Positions 14,456-22,468 of a DNA stretch of 32,841 bases are shown piece after piece. This stretch comes from Paraburkholderia sp. C35. GTDB lineage: Bacteria; Pseudomonadota; Gammaproteobacteria; Burkholderiales; Burkholderiaceae. The position numbers and the translations under genes were made by a program. Location: contig NZ_QBUY01000103.1 in NCBI RefSeq assembly GCF_003121405.1, positions 1-32,841 on the forward strand, in the 5' to 3' direction. Positions within the stretch are counted from its first letter, which is position 1, and every line of letters begins with the position of its first letter. The notes beneath the pieces were generated by a model. That model did not search any database. It saw only the letters and a program-made list of their open reading frames with translations, and was not told the DNA's origin.

Positions 14456-15640
14456 ATGCAACGTGAAGTGGTGGTAGTGAGCGGCGTACGCACGGCAATC
14501 GGCGAGTTCGGGGGCAGCCTGAAAGATTTCGCGCCGACCGATCTCGGCGCGCGCGTGGTGCGCGAGGTGCTGTCGCGTGCGACCGTCGCGGGCGATGAAG
14601 TCGGCCACGTGGTATTCGGCAGCGTGATCCACACCGAGCCGAAAGACATGTATCTCGCGCGCGTCGCGGCGCTCAACGGCGGCGTCACGCAGCATGCGCC
14701 CGCGCTTACCGTGAACCGGCTGTGCGGCTCAGGCTTGCAGGCCATCGTGTCGGCGGCGCAGTCGGTGCTGCTCGGCGACGCGGACATCGCTATCGGCGGC
14801 GGCGCGGAAAGCATGAGCCGCGCGCCGTACATCATGCCTTCTGCGCGTTTCGGCCAGCGCATGGGCAACGCGAGCATCGTCGACATGATGCTGGGTGCGC
14901 TGCACGATCCATTTCAGGCCATCCACATGGGCGTGACGGCTGAAAACGTCGCGAAGAAATTCGACATTTCGCGCGACGCGCAGGATGCGCTGGCACTCGA
15001 ATCGCATCGCCGCGCCGCGAAGGCCATCGAAAGCGGCTTCTTCAAGGAACAGATTCTCCCCATCACGATTGCGTCGAAGAAGGGCGACACGGTCTTCGAT
15101 ACGGACGAGCACGTCCGCATGAACGCCACGCCCGACGACTTCGCAAAACTCAAACCTGTTTTCGCGAAGGAAAACGGCTCGGTGACGGCGGGCAATGCGT
15201 CGGGCATCAACGACGCAGCGGCGGCCGTCATGCTGATGGAGCGCAGCGTTGCCGAAAAGCGCGGCGCGAAGCCGCTGGGCCGGCTGGTCGCGTATGCGCA
15301 CGCGGGCGTCGATCCGAATTACATGGGCATCGGTCCGGTCCCGGCGACGCAGAAAGCGCTGGAGCGCGCCGGTCTCACGGTGAACGATCTCGACGTGATC
15401 GAAGCCAACGAGGCGTTCGCCGCGCAGGCCTGCGCCGTCAGCAAGGAACTTGGCCTCGATCCCGCCAAGGTGAACCCGAACGGTTCGGGCATTTCGCTCG
15501 GCCACCCGATCGGCGCGACGGGCGCGCTGATCACCGTGAAGGCGCTGTACGAACTGCAGCGCATCGGCGGGCGGTATGCGTTGGTGACGATGTGTATCGG
15601 CGGCGGGCAGGGCATTGCGGCGATTTTCGAGCGGATCTGA
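14456..15640 (+). CDS. bktB: Beta-ketothiolase BktB
   Basis: Thiolase that, in C. necator, condenses acetyl-CoA with acetyl- or propionyl-CoA and so supplies 3-ketovaleryl-CoA for PHBV copolymer. The 394-residue sequence follows C. necator BktB closely from REVVVVSGVRTAIG to the C-terminus. The catalytic residues have the same numbers: C90 (NRLCGSGLQA), H350 (GHPIGATG) and C380 (CIGGGQG). GAGAGGAGA precedes ATG 14456. It is clearly distinct from phaA at 7481. It appears to be a single-gene unit bounded by hairpins. Confidence 0.92.
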   Translation: MQREVVVVSGVRTAIGEFGGSLKDFAPTDLGARVVREVLSRATVAGDEVGHVVFGSVIHTEPKDMYLARVAALNGGVTQHAPALTVNRLCGSGLQAIVSAAQSVLLGDADIAIGGGAESMSRAPYIMPSARFGQRMGNASIVDMMLGALHDPFQAIHMGVTAENVAKKFDISRDAQDALALESHRRAAKAIESGFFKEQILPITIASKKGDTVFDTDEHVRMNATPDDFAKLKPVFAKENGSVTAGNASGINDAAAAVMLMERSVAEKRGAKPLGRLVAYAHAGVDPNYMGIGPVPATQKALERAGLTVNDLDVIEANEAFAAQACAVSKELGLDPAKVNPNGSGISLGHPIGATGALITVKALYELQRIGGRYALVTMCIGGGQGIAAIFERI

Positions 15641-15648
15641 TCGGCTCG

Positions 15649-15689
15649 CGGGACGCGGCGCGGCGCAATGGCCGCCGCGCCGCGTCCCG
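15649..15689 (+). terminator. Long GC-rich hairpin after bktB
   Basis: Positions 15649-15665 pair perfectly with 15673-15689 over 17 bp with a 7-nt loop. The tail is only TCTCTG, so it is a very stable hairpin without a classical T-run. It probably ends bktB transcription or protects the 3' end. Confidence 0.65.
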
Positions 15690-15786
15690 TCTCTGAACGA
15701 ACTTGCGGTATAACCGGTCGAAGCGGATTCACGATGTAACGGACGTGCTCCACACGTCATCAAGCCGGTTGAAAGGAAATACACGG

Positions 15787-16419
15787 ATGCAGGAAACAAA
15801 GACGAAACACAGGGCGTCGTGGCACGCGATTATCGCGGCAGCGACACTGGCCGTCATGACGGCGTTGCCCGTCGCGACGCACGCGGAAAGCGACGCCGTG
15901 AAGGAACTCGCGGCACCGCCGCCGATCCAGTTGCCGCTCAAGCCCAGCCCCGAATTCGCGAAGTTTCCGCAATACGCAGGCACGCTCGGCAAGCGCCAGA
16001 TCGTGCTGCGCCTGGGCGCGAAAACGGACGACCCGTCCGGCGTGCACGGCGAATATCAGTTCGCCGATACGGGCGAAGTGATCCTGATCGCGGGCGACCG
16101 CGACGGCGACACGCTCGAAGTCGAAGAGTCGAACGACGGCCCGCATATCACGGGCAACTGGGTCGGCAAGTTCGCGGCGGATGGTTCGCTCGAAGGCGAA
16201 CGGATGAACGTCGACGATTCCGATCCGCTCGAATTTTCCTTGAAGCCGCTCGCGGCGGGACAGAAGGCGCCATCGGCTGCCCCCGCGTCGGCTCAGGTGC
16301 AAAACCCGGTGCAAAACCCGGCGCAGAAACCTGCGCAACCTTCGGTGCAGCCGCCCGCGCAATCCGGTACAGGCGGTCAGTCTGTCAACGGCGTGAGCAA
16401 TCTGAAGATCGGCGAGTGA
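15787..16419 (+). CDS. Exported protein of unknown function
   Basis: No family recognised. The 210-residue protein has a Sec signal peptide (positive N-terminus, hydrophobic AIIAAATLAVMTALPVA, cleavage likely after THA at residue 33). The mature part (about 35-155) is rich in G, D and E and looks like beta-structure (GEYQFADTGEVILIAGD, HITGNWVGKFAADGSLEGE). The tail (about 160-200) is a Q/P/A-rich low-complexity repeat (QNPVQNPAQKPAQ). AAAGGA lies about 10 nt before ATG 15787. It is likely periplasmic or secreted; nothing in the neighbours fixes its role. Confidence 0.8.
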   Translation: MQETKTKHRASWHAIIAAATLAVMTALPVATHAESDAVKELAAPPPIQLPLKPSPEFAKFPQYAGTLGKRQIVLRLGAKTDDPSGVHGEYQFADTGEVILIAGDRDGDTLEVEESNDGPHITGNWVGKFAADGSLEGERMNVDDSDPLEFSLKPLAAGQKAPSAAPASAQVQNPVQNPAQKPAQPSVQPPAQSGTGGQSVNGVSNLKIGE

Positions 16420-16470
16420 GCCTGTCGAGGTCGCCGCGCGCATCACTGACGAATCCAACTTTCTCTGATC

Positions 16471-17655
16471 ATGACTCAAAAGACTCCGAAGCACGGCTTG
16501 CAGACCCGCATCGTTCAGCCGACCGATCAAATGACGCCCGGCTGGGAATCGTTCTCGGTGCCCGTCGCGCGTGCATCGACGGTGGTGTTTCCGGACCTCG
16601 CCGCGATGCGTGCGCTCGACTGGCGCAACGACGCGCAATGGCGTTACGGCCTGCACGCAACGCCGACCTCGATCGCACTCGCGCAGCGCCTTGCCGCGCT
16701 CGAAGGCGGCAATCATGCGCTGCTGCAGCCGTCGGGTCTGTCGTCGATTTCGAATGTGTACTTCGGTCTCGTCAAATCAGGCGACGACGTATTGATTCCC
16801 GACAACGTCTACTCACCGAACCGCGACCACGCCGAGTGGCTTGCGAAGGACTTCGGCATTACCGCGCGCTACTACGATCCGATGATCGGCGCGGGCATCG
16901 CCGACCTGATCCAGCCGAACACCAAGCTGATCTGGCTGGAAGCGCCCGGCTCGGTGACGATGGAAGTGTCGGACATTCCGGCGATAACGGCAGTTGCCCG
17001 CGCGCGCGGCGTGGTCACGGCCATCGACAACACGTGGTCGGCGGGTCTGGCGTTCCGGCCGTTCGATCACGGCGTCGACATCTCGATGCAGGCGCTCACG
17101 AAGTATCAGTCGGGCGGCAGCGACGTGCTGATGGGCGCGACCATCACCGTCGATCGCGAACTGCATCTCAAGCTGAAGATGGCGCGCATGCGCATGGGCA
17201 TTGGCGTGTCGTCGGATGATTGCTCGCTGATTCTGCGCAGTTTGCCGTCGATGAAAGTGCGCTTCGAGCAGCATACGAAGAGCGCGCTCGAGCTTGCGAA
17301 GTGGCTGAAGACGCGTCCGGAAATTGCTGCCGTGCTGCATCCCGCATTGCCGGATTGCCCGGGCCACGAATTCTACGAGCGTGATTTCACGGGCGCCGGC
17401 GGGCTGTTCTCGGTCGTGTTCGACGCGCGCTACACGCCGGAGCAGATCGATACCTTCTGCGAGTCGCTGGAGCTGTTTTCGCTGGGTTGGAGCTGGGGCG
17501 GGGCGCAGAGTCTCGCGATGCCGTACAACGTCGCGTCGATGCGCACGGAGTCGCAGTGGCCGTATCGTGGGACGCTGGTGCGGTTCTACGTGGGACTGGA
17601 GGAAGAGTCGGATCTGCGGGCGGACATCGAGCGCTGCCTTGGCGCGCTGAGCTGA
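16471..17655 (+). CDS. metC: Cystathionine beta-lyase (Cys/Met PLP enzyme)
   Basis: Pyridoxal-phosphate enzyme of the Cys/Met metabolism family, 394 residues. It most resembles MetC, which cleaves cystathionine to homocysteine, pyruvate and ammonia. K211 in ALTKYQSGGSDVLMG is the Schiff-base lysine, and YGLHATPTSIALAQRLAALEGG and the IDNTWSAG segment are family hallmarks. No clear ribosome site precedes ATG 16471. It stands alone, convergent with serB. Paralogues such as cystathionine gamma-synthase or methionine gamma-lyase are less likely, but the reaction is inferred from family. Confidence 0.85.
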   Translation: MTQKTPKHGLQTRIVQPTDQMTPGWESFSVPVARASTVVFPDLAAMRALDWRNDAQWRYGLHATPTSIALAQRLAALEGGNHALLQPSGLSSISNVYFGLVKSGDDVLIPDNVYSPNRDHAEWLAKDFGITARYYDPMIGAGIADLIQPNTKLIWLEAPGSVTMEVSDIPAITAVARARGVVTAIDNTWSAGLAFRPFDHGVDISMQALTKYQSGGSDVLMGATITVDRELHLKLKMARMRMGIGVSSDDCSLILRSLPSMKVRFEQHTKSALELAKWLKTRPEIAAVLHPALPDCPGHEFYERDFTGAGGLFSVVFDARYTPEQIDTFCESLELFSLGWSWGGAQSLAMPYNVASMRTESQWPYRGTLVRFYVGLEEESDLRADIERCLGALS

Positions 17656-17662
17656 CGCTCAG

Positions 17663-17698
17663 GTTGTCTGCCGGCATCCGCGGATGCAGGCAGACAAC
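17663..17698. terminator. Hairpin between convergent metC and serB
   Basis: GTTGTCTGCC (17663-17672) pairs perfectly with GGCAGACAAC (17689-17698), with an inner GCATCC/GGATGC palindrome. There is no strong T-run on either strand. Its position between converging genes suggests a shared terminator. Confidence 0.5.
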
Positions 17699-17737
17699 AC
17701 CAACCGGCATTCCGGCGCGAAGCCAGCGCCAAAAAAA

Positions 17738-18577
17738 TCAGAACAGCTTCAGCAGACCGTCAAGCCCGACGAAATTAAACGCGACACTCGCAGCTTCCCG
17801 CACCACAGGCTTCGCGCGGAATGCGACAGACAGGCCGGCTGCCGCCATCATCTTCAGATCGTTCGAACCATCGCCCATCGCAATCGCGCGCGTCGATTCG
17901 ATACCGAGCTTGTCGCACACTTCGCGCAGCGTGCGCGCCTTCACGTCGGCGTTGACGATCTCGCCAACCACGCGCCCCGTCAGCTTGCCATCGACGATTT
18001 CCAGCGTGTTGGCGCGCGTGAAATCGAGCCCCAGACGCGCCTGCAGCTTCTCGGTGAAGAACGTGAACCCGCCCGATACCAGCAGCGTCTTCAGACCCGC
18101 AGCCCGCGCGCCAGCCAGCATGGTCTCCGCACCCGGCGACAGGCGCAGCCGCTCCTCATAAACCTTTTCGAGCGCGCTCGCATCGAGTCCCTTGAGCAGC
18201 GCGACACGCCGCGTCAGGCTCTCGTTGAAATCCTTGATCTCGCCGCGCATCGACGCTTCCGTAATGGCGGCCACTTCGGCCTTCAGCCCGCAGAAATCGG
18301 CAATCTCGTCGATGCATTCGATGGTGATCAGCGTCGAATCCATGTCCATCGCGACGAGGCCGAAATCGGTCAGGCGCCGGCCCGCTTCGACAAACGCGTA
18401 GTCGAGCATGTGCGTGCCGCAATAGACATCGAGATCGGCGCGCTGCGCGGGATCGGCATGGTCGATGCGCACTGCGCATGGATCGAGCACGGCAAGCTTC
18501 GAGCCGCGCGACAGCGCGACGAGCGGTTTGTGATGTTCGACGGCAAGCGGCGTGAGGCTTTGGATGACGAGATTCAT
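17738..18577 (-). CDS. serB: Phosphoserine phosphatase SerB
   Basis: Last step of serine synthesis: hydrolysis of O-phospho-L-serine, in the cytoplasm. HAD-superfamily protein of 279 residues with motif I AMDMDSTLI (nucleophile D78 and acid/base D80), motif II SGG in LLVSGGFTFF, and motif III GDGSNDLKM. The first 70 or so residues form the usual N-terminal extension seen in proteobacterial SerB. No clear ribosome site precedes the start at 18577. Single gene. Confidence 0.95.
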   Translation of the reverse strand: MNLVIQSLTPLAVEHHKPLVALSRGSKLAVLDPCAVRIDHADPAQRADLDVYCGTHMLDYAFVEAGRRLTDFGLVAMDMDSTLITIECIDEIADFCGLKAEVAAITEASMRGEIKDFNESLTRRVALLKGLDASALEKVYEERLRLSPGAETMLAGARAAGLKTLLVSGGFTFFTEKLQARLGLDFTRANTLEIVDGKLTGRVVGEIVNADVKARTLREVCDKLGIESTRAIAMGDGSNDLKMMAAAGLSVAFRAKPVVREAASVAFNFVGLDGLLKLF

Positions 18578-18917
18578 GTCGACGCGGGAAGTGAGAGGCC
18601 AGCCGGCATGGGAAACCGCCTATTGTAACGGTTCCTCGCGAGCATCCCGGCCGGGCCGCAGAGCAGGGCGGGAAGCACGATTCATGATCTATCTCAAATA
18701 GTTCGTACTACCAAAGTGATTGCGATGCCACCAGGGATTATCCATGTGGATAGATTGATTCGGATCGCTAATAGTTCATCGGGTTGTTTGACAACAAAGT
18801 GCGAGAACGCCTGGCTTGTCAGATGACAAGCGTGTACGAATCGCCCGTCAGATGGGTCGCGCGATTCGAGCACGCGAATGAGACATCAACCAGGGAATCA
18901 AGGGGCGATTGATAAAA
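18578..18917. other. Palindrome-rich spacer, serB to GH28 gene
   Basis: No gene is seen. The stretch 18670-18800 is AT-richer than its surroundings. It contains three dyads: TATCCA-TG-TGGATA (18739-18752, perfect), GTTGT-TTG-ACAAC (18783-18795, enclosing a consensus TTGACA at 18788-18793), and GCTTGTCA-GA-TGACAAGC (18814-18831, perfect). No -10 at the proper distance from the TTGACA was found. These look like operator sites controlling the downstream polygalacturonase. Confidence 0.65.
18814..18831. promoter_or_regulatory. Perfect 8-2-8 palindrome, operator candidate
   Basis: GCTTGTCA, GA, TGACAAGC. It lies 87 bp before the GH28 start and about 20 bp downstream of a TTGACA hexamer, a place typical for a repressor site. 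GntR- or LacI-type regulators often use such compact dyads, but no regulator gene is adjacent. Confidence 0.45.
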
Positions 18918-20909
18918 ATGCAGACGAACATGGACGATTCTTTAAGGCCAACGCCATCTGTCCGCGAGCACACACGCAAGCTCGCCGTGCTGGCCACCGC
19001 GCTGATGCTTGGCGCATGCGGCGGCTCGAATGGGACGCAAGGGGACACGTCGAATGCCGTGCAGCACAACGGCGACAATGGCGCGGCGTCGGCGCCTGCT
19101 GCGGCATCGTCGGCGTCGGCTGACACGGCGTCGGACGCCGCCGTATCACCGGCACCGACACCGGCACCGGAACCGGATCAGCCCGCGTCTGCGGCCACGC
19201 CCGCGAGCGGTGCGTCGGACGTGGTCGCGGCAGGCTTCCAGGTCGGCACGACGACCTTCGACAGCAGTCTGCCGCCTGAGCCAACCTTGCCTGCGGACTC
19301 GCGGGTCTGCGTGACGCTGAGCGCCTCGCTCACGGCTCAACCCAACGGCCTGCTGCCCGACAGCGCCGACGCCGCCGACACCGCGCCCGACACGGTGCGC
19401 ATCCAGAACGCGCTCACGTCCTGTACGAATGCCGCAAGCACCGGTCTCGCTACCAACAAGGCCGTGCATCTCGTGGCGGGCGCGGGTGGCGCCAATGCGT
19501 TCCTGTCGGGCGCACTGACGTTGCCGAGCGGTGTCACGCTGTGGATCGACCGGGGCGTGACGCTGTACGCGTCGCGCGATCCGCGCCAGTTCGACAAGAC
19601 CAAAGGCGCGGCGAGCTGCGGCATGATCACCGCCAGCGACAACGGCTGCAGCGCACTGATCACGACCAACAAAACGGCCAACAGCGCGGTAGTCGGTGAC
19701 GGCACCATCGACGGACGCGGCGGCAGCCAGCTGGTCAGCAGCGTGCCCAATGATCCGAACCTGCTCAAACGCCCTGACGGCACGGCGATGAGCTGGTGGG
19801 ACATAGGCTGGAAAGCGAACGTCGTGCTGAACCAGTCGCAGAACAATCCGCGCCTGATCCAGATCAACAACGGCCGCAACTTCACGCTCTACCGCGTGAC
19901 GTTGCAGAACGCGCCGAAGTTTCATGTCGTGCCGAGCGGCGTCGACGGTTTCACCGCGTGGGGCGTGAAGATCTATACGCCGACGGCTGCCTACGAGGCG
20001 ATGACCAACTACCTGGGCGCACCCTACAGCACGCTCAACGCGAAAAATACCGACGGCATCGATCCAGCCAGTTCCGGCGTGATTACGAGCAACCCTGGCA
20101 ACCCCGGCAAGCTGTCGGGCGACGCGAGCAACATGCTGATCGCCTACACATCGATCCGCACGGGCGACGACAACATGGCGATCAAGGGCGGCACGGCCGC
20201 CGTGAATGGCCGCACGTACAACATCACGGTCGCGCACAGCCACTTCTACGAAGGACACGGCATGTCCATCGGCAGCGAAACGGCGGGCACGGACAACGGC
20301 ACGGCCAATGTCGACGTGACGCCCGTCGGCGGTGTGTACCCGAGTGTGAGCAACATCAACGTGTACGACCTGACCATCGACGGCGCGGACAACGGCTTGC
20401 GCATCAAGTCCGACTGGAGCCGCGGCGGATTGATCTCGAATATCCGCTACGCGAACGTATGCATTCGCACGGCCGCACAGACGTCTTCGCTCACGCCACA
20501 GGCGCTGATCTTTTCGCCGTACTACAGCCCGACGAAAAGCAATGGCCTGTATCCGAACCTGCAGGGCATTTCTCTCGACGGTGTGCGCATCGTCAATGCG
20601 TCGAACTACACGTTCCAGGGTTTCAATTCCGCGAGTCCGATCCTGCTCGGCGCGGGCTGGTCGGCGGGCGCCACAGGTTTTCCCGACCCGGCTGTGGTGA
20701 ATCCGCTGCTGATCTCGTTGAACAATGTCGTCGCGGATGTGGCGCCGCTGTCGCCGATGCAGGTGTCGGACGCGCAGTTTTCGGTTGGTTCGGGCGGCAC
20801 GTCGTTGCCGTTACAACCATCGAATGGGGTATCGGTCACGCTTGCTGCGGCAGCGAGCGTCGCGCCCGTCGATTGCAGCCAGGCATTCGTGCCGTTCCCG
20901 TCGAACTAG
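18918..20909 (+). CDS. GH28 polygalacturonase, lipoprotein
   Basis: Glycoside hydrolase family 28 enzyme expected to cleave alpha-1,4-galacturonan (pectin). From ATG 18918 it has 663 residues: a signal peptide ending in lipobox LGAC (C34 lipidated), an Ala/Ser/Pro-rich linker to about 90, then a parallel beta-helix. All GH28 motifs are present: NTDG (377-380), GDD (416-418), GHG (446-448) and RIK (495-497), so it should be active. AAGGGG at 18899 is 13 nt from ATG 18918; TTG 18909, four nt from it, is an alternative start. Outer-membrane anchoring suggests cell-surface or periplasmic action. Endo or exo mode cannot be told. Confidence 0.9.
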   Translation: MQTNMDDSLRPTPSVREHTRKLAVLATALMLGACGGSNGTQGDTSNAVQHNGDNGAASAPAAASSASADTASDAAVSPAPTPAPEPDQPASAATPASGASDVVAAGFQVGTTTFDSSLPPEPTLPADSRVCVTLSASLTAQPNGLLPDSADAADTAPDTVRIQNALTSCTNAASTGLATNKAVHLVAGAGGANAFLSGALTLPSGVTLWIDRGVTLYASRDPRQFDKTKGAASCGMITASDNGCSALITTNKTANSAVVGDGTIDGRGGSQLVSSVPNDPNLLKRPDGTAMSWWDIGWKANVVLNQSQNNPRLIQINNGRNFTLYRVTLQNAPKFHVVPSGVDGFTAWGVKIYTPTAAYEAMTNYLGAPYSTLNAKNTDGIDPASSGVITSNPGNPGKLSGDASNMLIAYTSIRTGDDNMAIKGGTAAVNGRTYNITVAHSHFYEGHGMSIGSETAGTDNGTANVDVTPVGGVYPSVSNINVYDLTIDGADNGLRIKSDWSRGGLISNIRYANVCIRTAAQTSSLTPQALIFSPYYSPTKSNGLYPNLQGISLDGVRIVNASNYTFQGFNSASPILLGAGWSAGATGFPDPAVVNPLLISLNNVVADVAPLSPMQVSDAQFSVGSGGTSLPLQPSNGVSVTLAAAASVAPVDCSQAFVPFPSN

Positions 20910-20988
20910 TCCCATCCGATGGATCCCGGCGTGCGCAACGCGCGCCGGCATGGTTCATACTGGCGGCTTCGAATAGTCAGAATAGTCA

Positions 20989-21010
20989 GCCGCGCGCCGC
21001 TGCGCGCGGC
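20989..21010. repeat. GC-rich inverted repeat before the P450 gene
   Basis: GCCGCGCGC (20989-20997) and GCGCGCGGC (21002-21010) pair over 9 bp with a CGCT loop, just upstream of the P450 ribosome site. A short direct repeat AATAGTCAG occurs twice immediately before it (20972-20989). A weaker hairpin (20926-20935/20939-20948, one mismatch) follows the GH28 stop. None has a T-run. Confidence 0.4.
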
Positions 21011-21033
21011 GAAGACAACAGACGGAGACAACC

Positions 21034-22269
21034 TTGAACCCATCGCGCGACGCATCCCGCGACGCTGACATCGCCCGCCATTTCGACCTGCGTCATCTCG
21101 ATGCATCGTTCCACGCGGACCCGTATCCCATCTACCACGCGTTGCGCACGCACGAACCCGTCAAGCGGATGCCGGACGGCTCGCTGTTCCTCACGCGCTA
21201 TCGCGACGTGCAGGCGGTGTATCGCGACCCGAAAACCTTCAGCTCCGACAAGAAAGTGGAGTTCGCGCCCAAGTACGGCGCAACGCCGCTCTTCGAGCAT
21301 CACACCACCAGCCTCGTGTTCAACGATCCGCCGCTGCACACGCGCGTACGCAAGCTGATCGCCGGTGCGCTGACAGCGCGCGCGATCGCCGCGATGGAGC
21401 CCGGACTCGTGCGTCTCGTCGACGGGCTGCTCGATCGCGCGGCGGCGCGCGGCGAGATCGATCTGATCGGGGAGTTCGCGGCGGCGATTCCCGTCGAAGT
21501 GATCGGCAATCTGCTCGACGTGCCGCACGACGAGCGCGAACCGTTGCGCGACTGGTCGCTGGCCATACTCGGCGCGCTCGAACCTTCGCTCACGCCCGCG
21601 CAGCATGAACGCGGCAACCGCGCCGTGACGGAGTTCGTCGCGTATCTGAAAGATCTTGTCGCGCGGCGCCGCGCGGCACCCGGCGATCCGCAACACGACG
21701 TGCTCACGCGTCTGATCCAGGGCGAGGCGGGCGGCGAGCAGTTGTCCGAAGTCGAACTGCTGCAGAACTGCATCTTCATCCTGAACGCGGGCCACGAGAC
21801 GACCACCAATCTGATCGGCAACGGTCTCGTCACGTTGAGTGAATGGCCGGAACAACGCGCGGCCTTGCTGCGCGAGCCGGAAGGGATCGAGAGCGCGGTC
21901 GAGGAGTGCCTGCGTTTCGAAAGCTCGAACCAGCTCGGCAACCGGATGACGATGTTCGATACGGAGATCGGCGGCGTGGCGGTGACGGCGGGCACACCCG
22001 TGACGCTGTGCATCGGCGCTGCGAATCGCGACCCCGAGCAGTTCGCCGATCCGGATCGCTTCGACATCCGGCGCACGCCTAACCGGCATCTCGCGTTCGG
22101 CTTCGGTATTCATCAATGCGCGGGACTGTCGCTGGCACGGCTCGAAGCAAGGATTGCGATTGGGCGCTTCGTGCAGCGCTTTCCATCGTACAAAATCGGC
22201 GCAGCAGCGACGCGCGGTGGACGCGTGCGTTTTCGCGGCTATGCCGCCGTGCCGTGCACGGTCGTCTGA
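21034..22269 (+). CDS. Cytochrome P450
   Basis: Soluble bacterial P450 monooxygenase of 411 residues. The I-helix motif AGHETTT (252-258), the K-helix ExxR (E291/R294) and the heme-binding loop FGFGIHQCAG with thiolate C362 are all intact. TTG 21034 is taken as start because GGAGA lies 5 nt upstream and the protein begins normally from there; there is no good ATG nearby. No ferredoxin or reductase gene is adjacent, so electrons must come from elsewhere. Substrate unknown. It lies between a pectinase and the NHEJ genes and has no obvious functional tie to either. Confidence 0.92.
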   Translation: MNPSRDASRDADIARHFDLRHLDASFHADPYPIYHALRTHEPVKRMPDGSLFLTRYRDVQAVYRDPKTFSSDKKVEFAPKYGATPLFEHHTTSLVFNDPPLHTRVRKLIAGALTARAIAAMEPGLVRLVDGLLDRAAARGEIDLIGEFAAAIPVEVIGNLLDVPHDEREPLRDWSLAILGALEPSLTPAQHERGNRAVTEFVAYLKDLVARRRAAPGDPQHDVLTRLIQGEAGGEQLSEVELLQNCIFILNAGHETTTNLIGNGLVTLSEWPEQRAALLREPEGIESAVEECLRFESSNQLGNRMTMFDTEIGGVAVTAGTPVTLCIGAANRDPEQFADPDRFDIRRTPNRHLAFGFGIHQCAGLSLARLEARIAIGRFVQRFPSYKIGAAATRGGRVRFRGYAAVPCTVV

Positions 22270-22468
22270 TGCATGCGGCTGCAAAACACGTGCGAATAAC
22301 GATGATCCGGCATCCGTAGCTTTTTCCGTCGCGCGGCAAGACTTACAGCGCGAGCGTGGCGCTTTGGCCCGGCGTGCCGCGCCTGTCACGGCTGGCGCGC
22401 GTTGCGCAGAACTGCGCCCTTGGGCACGCTTGCTGCTTCGTCTGGAGTTCAACTCCCGGGAGCGCGCG

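Noticed and set aside
20986..22452. 488-codon minus-strand frame opposite the P450 gene
   Set aside because: Covers an intact P450 gene and two spacers; no motif and no ribosome site.
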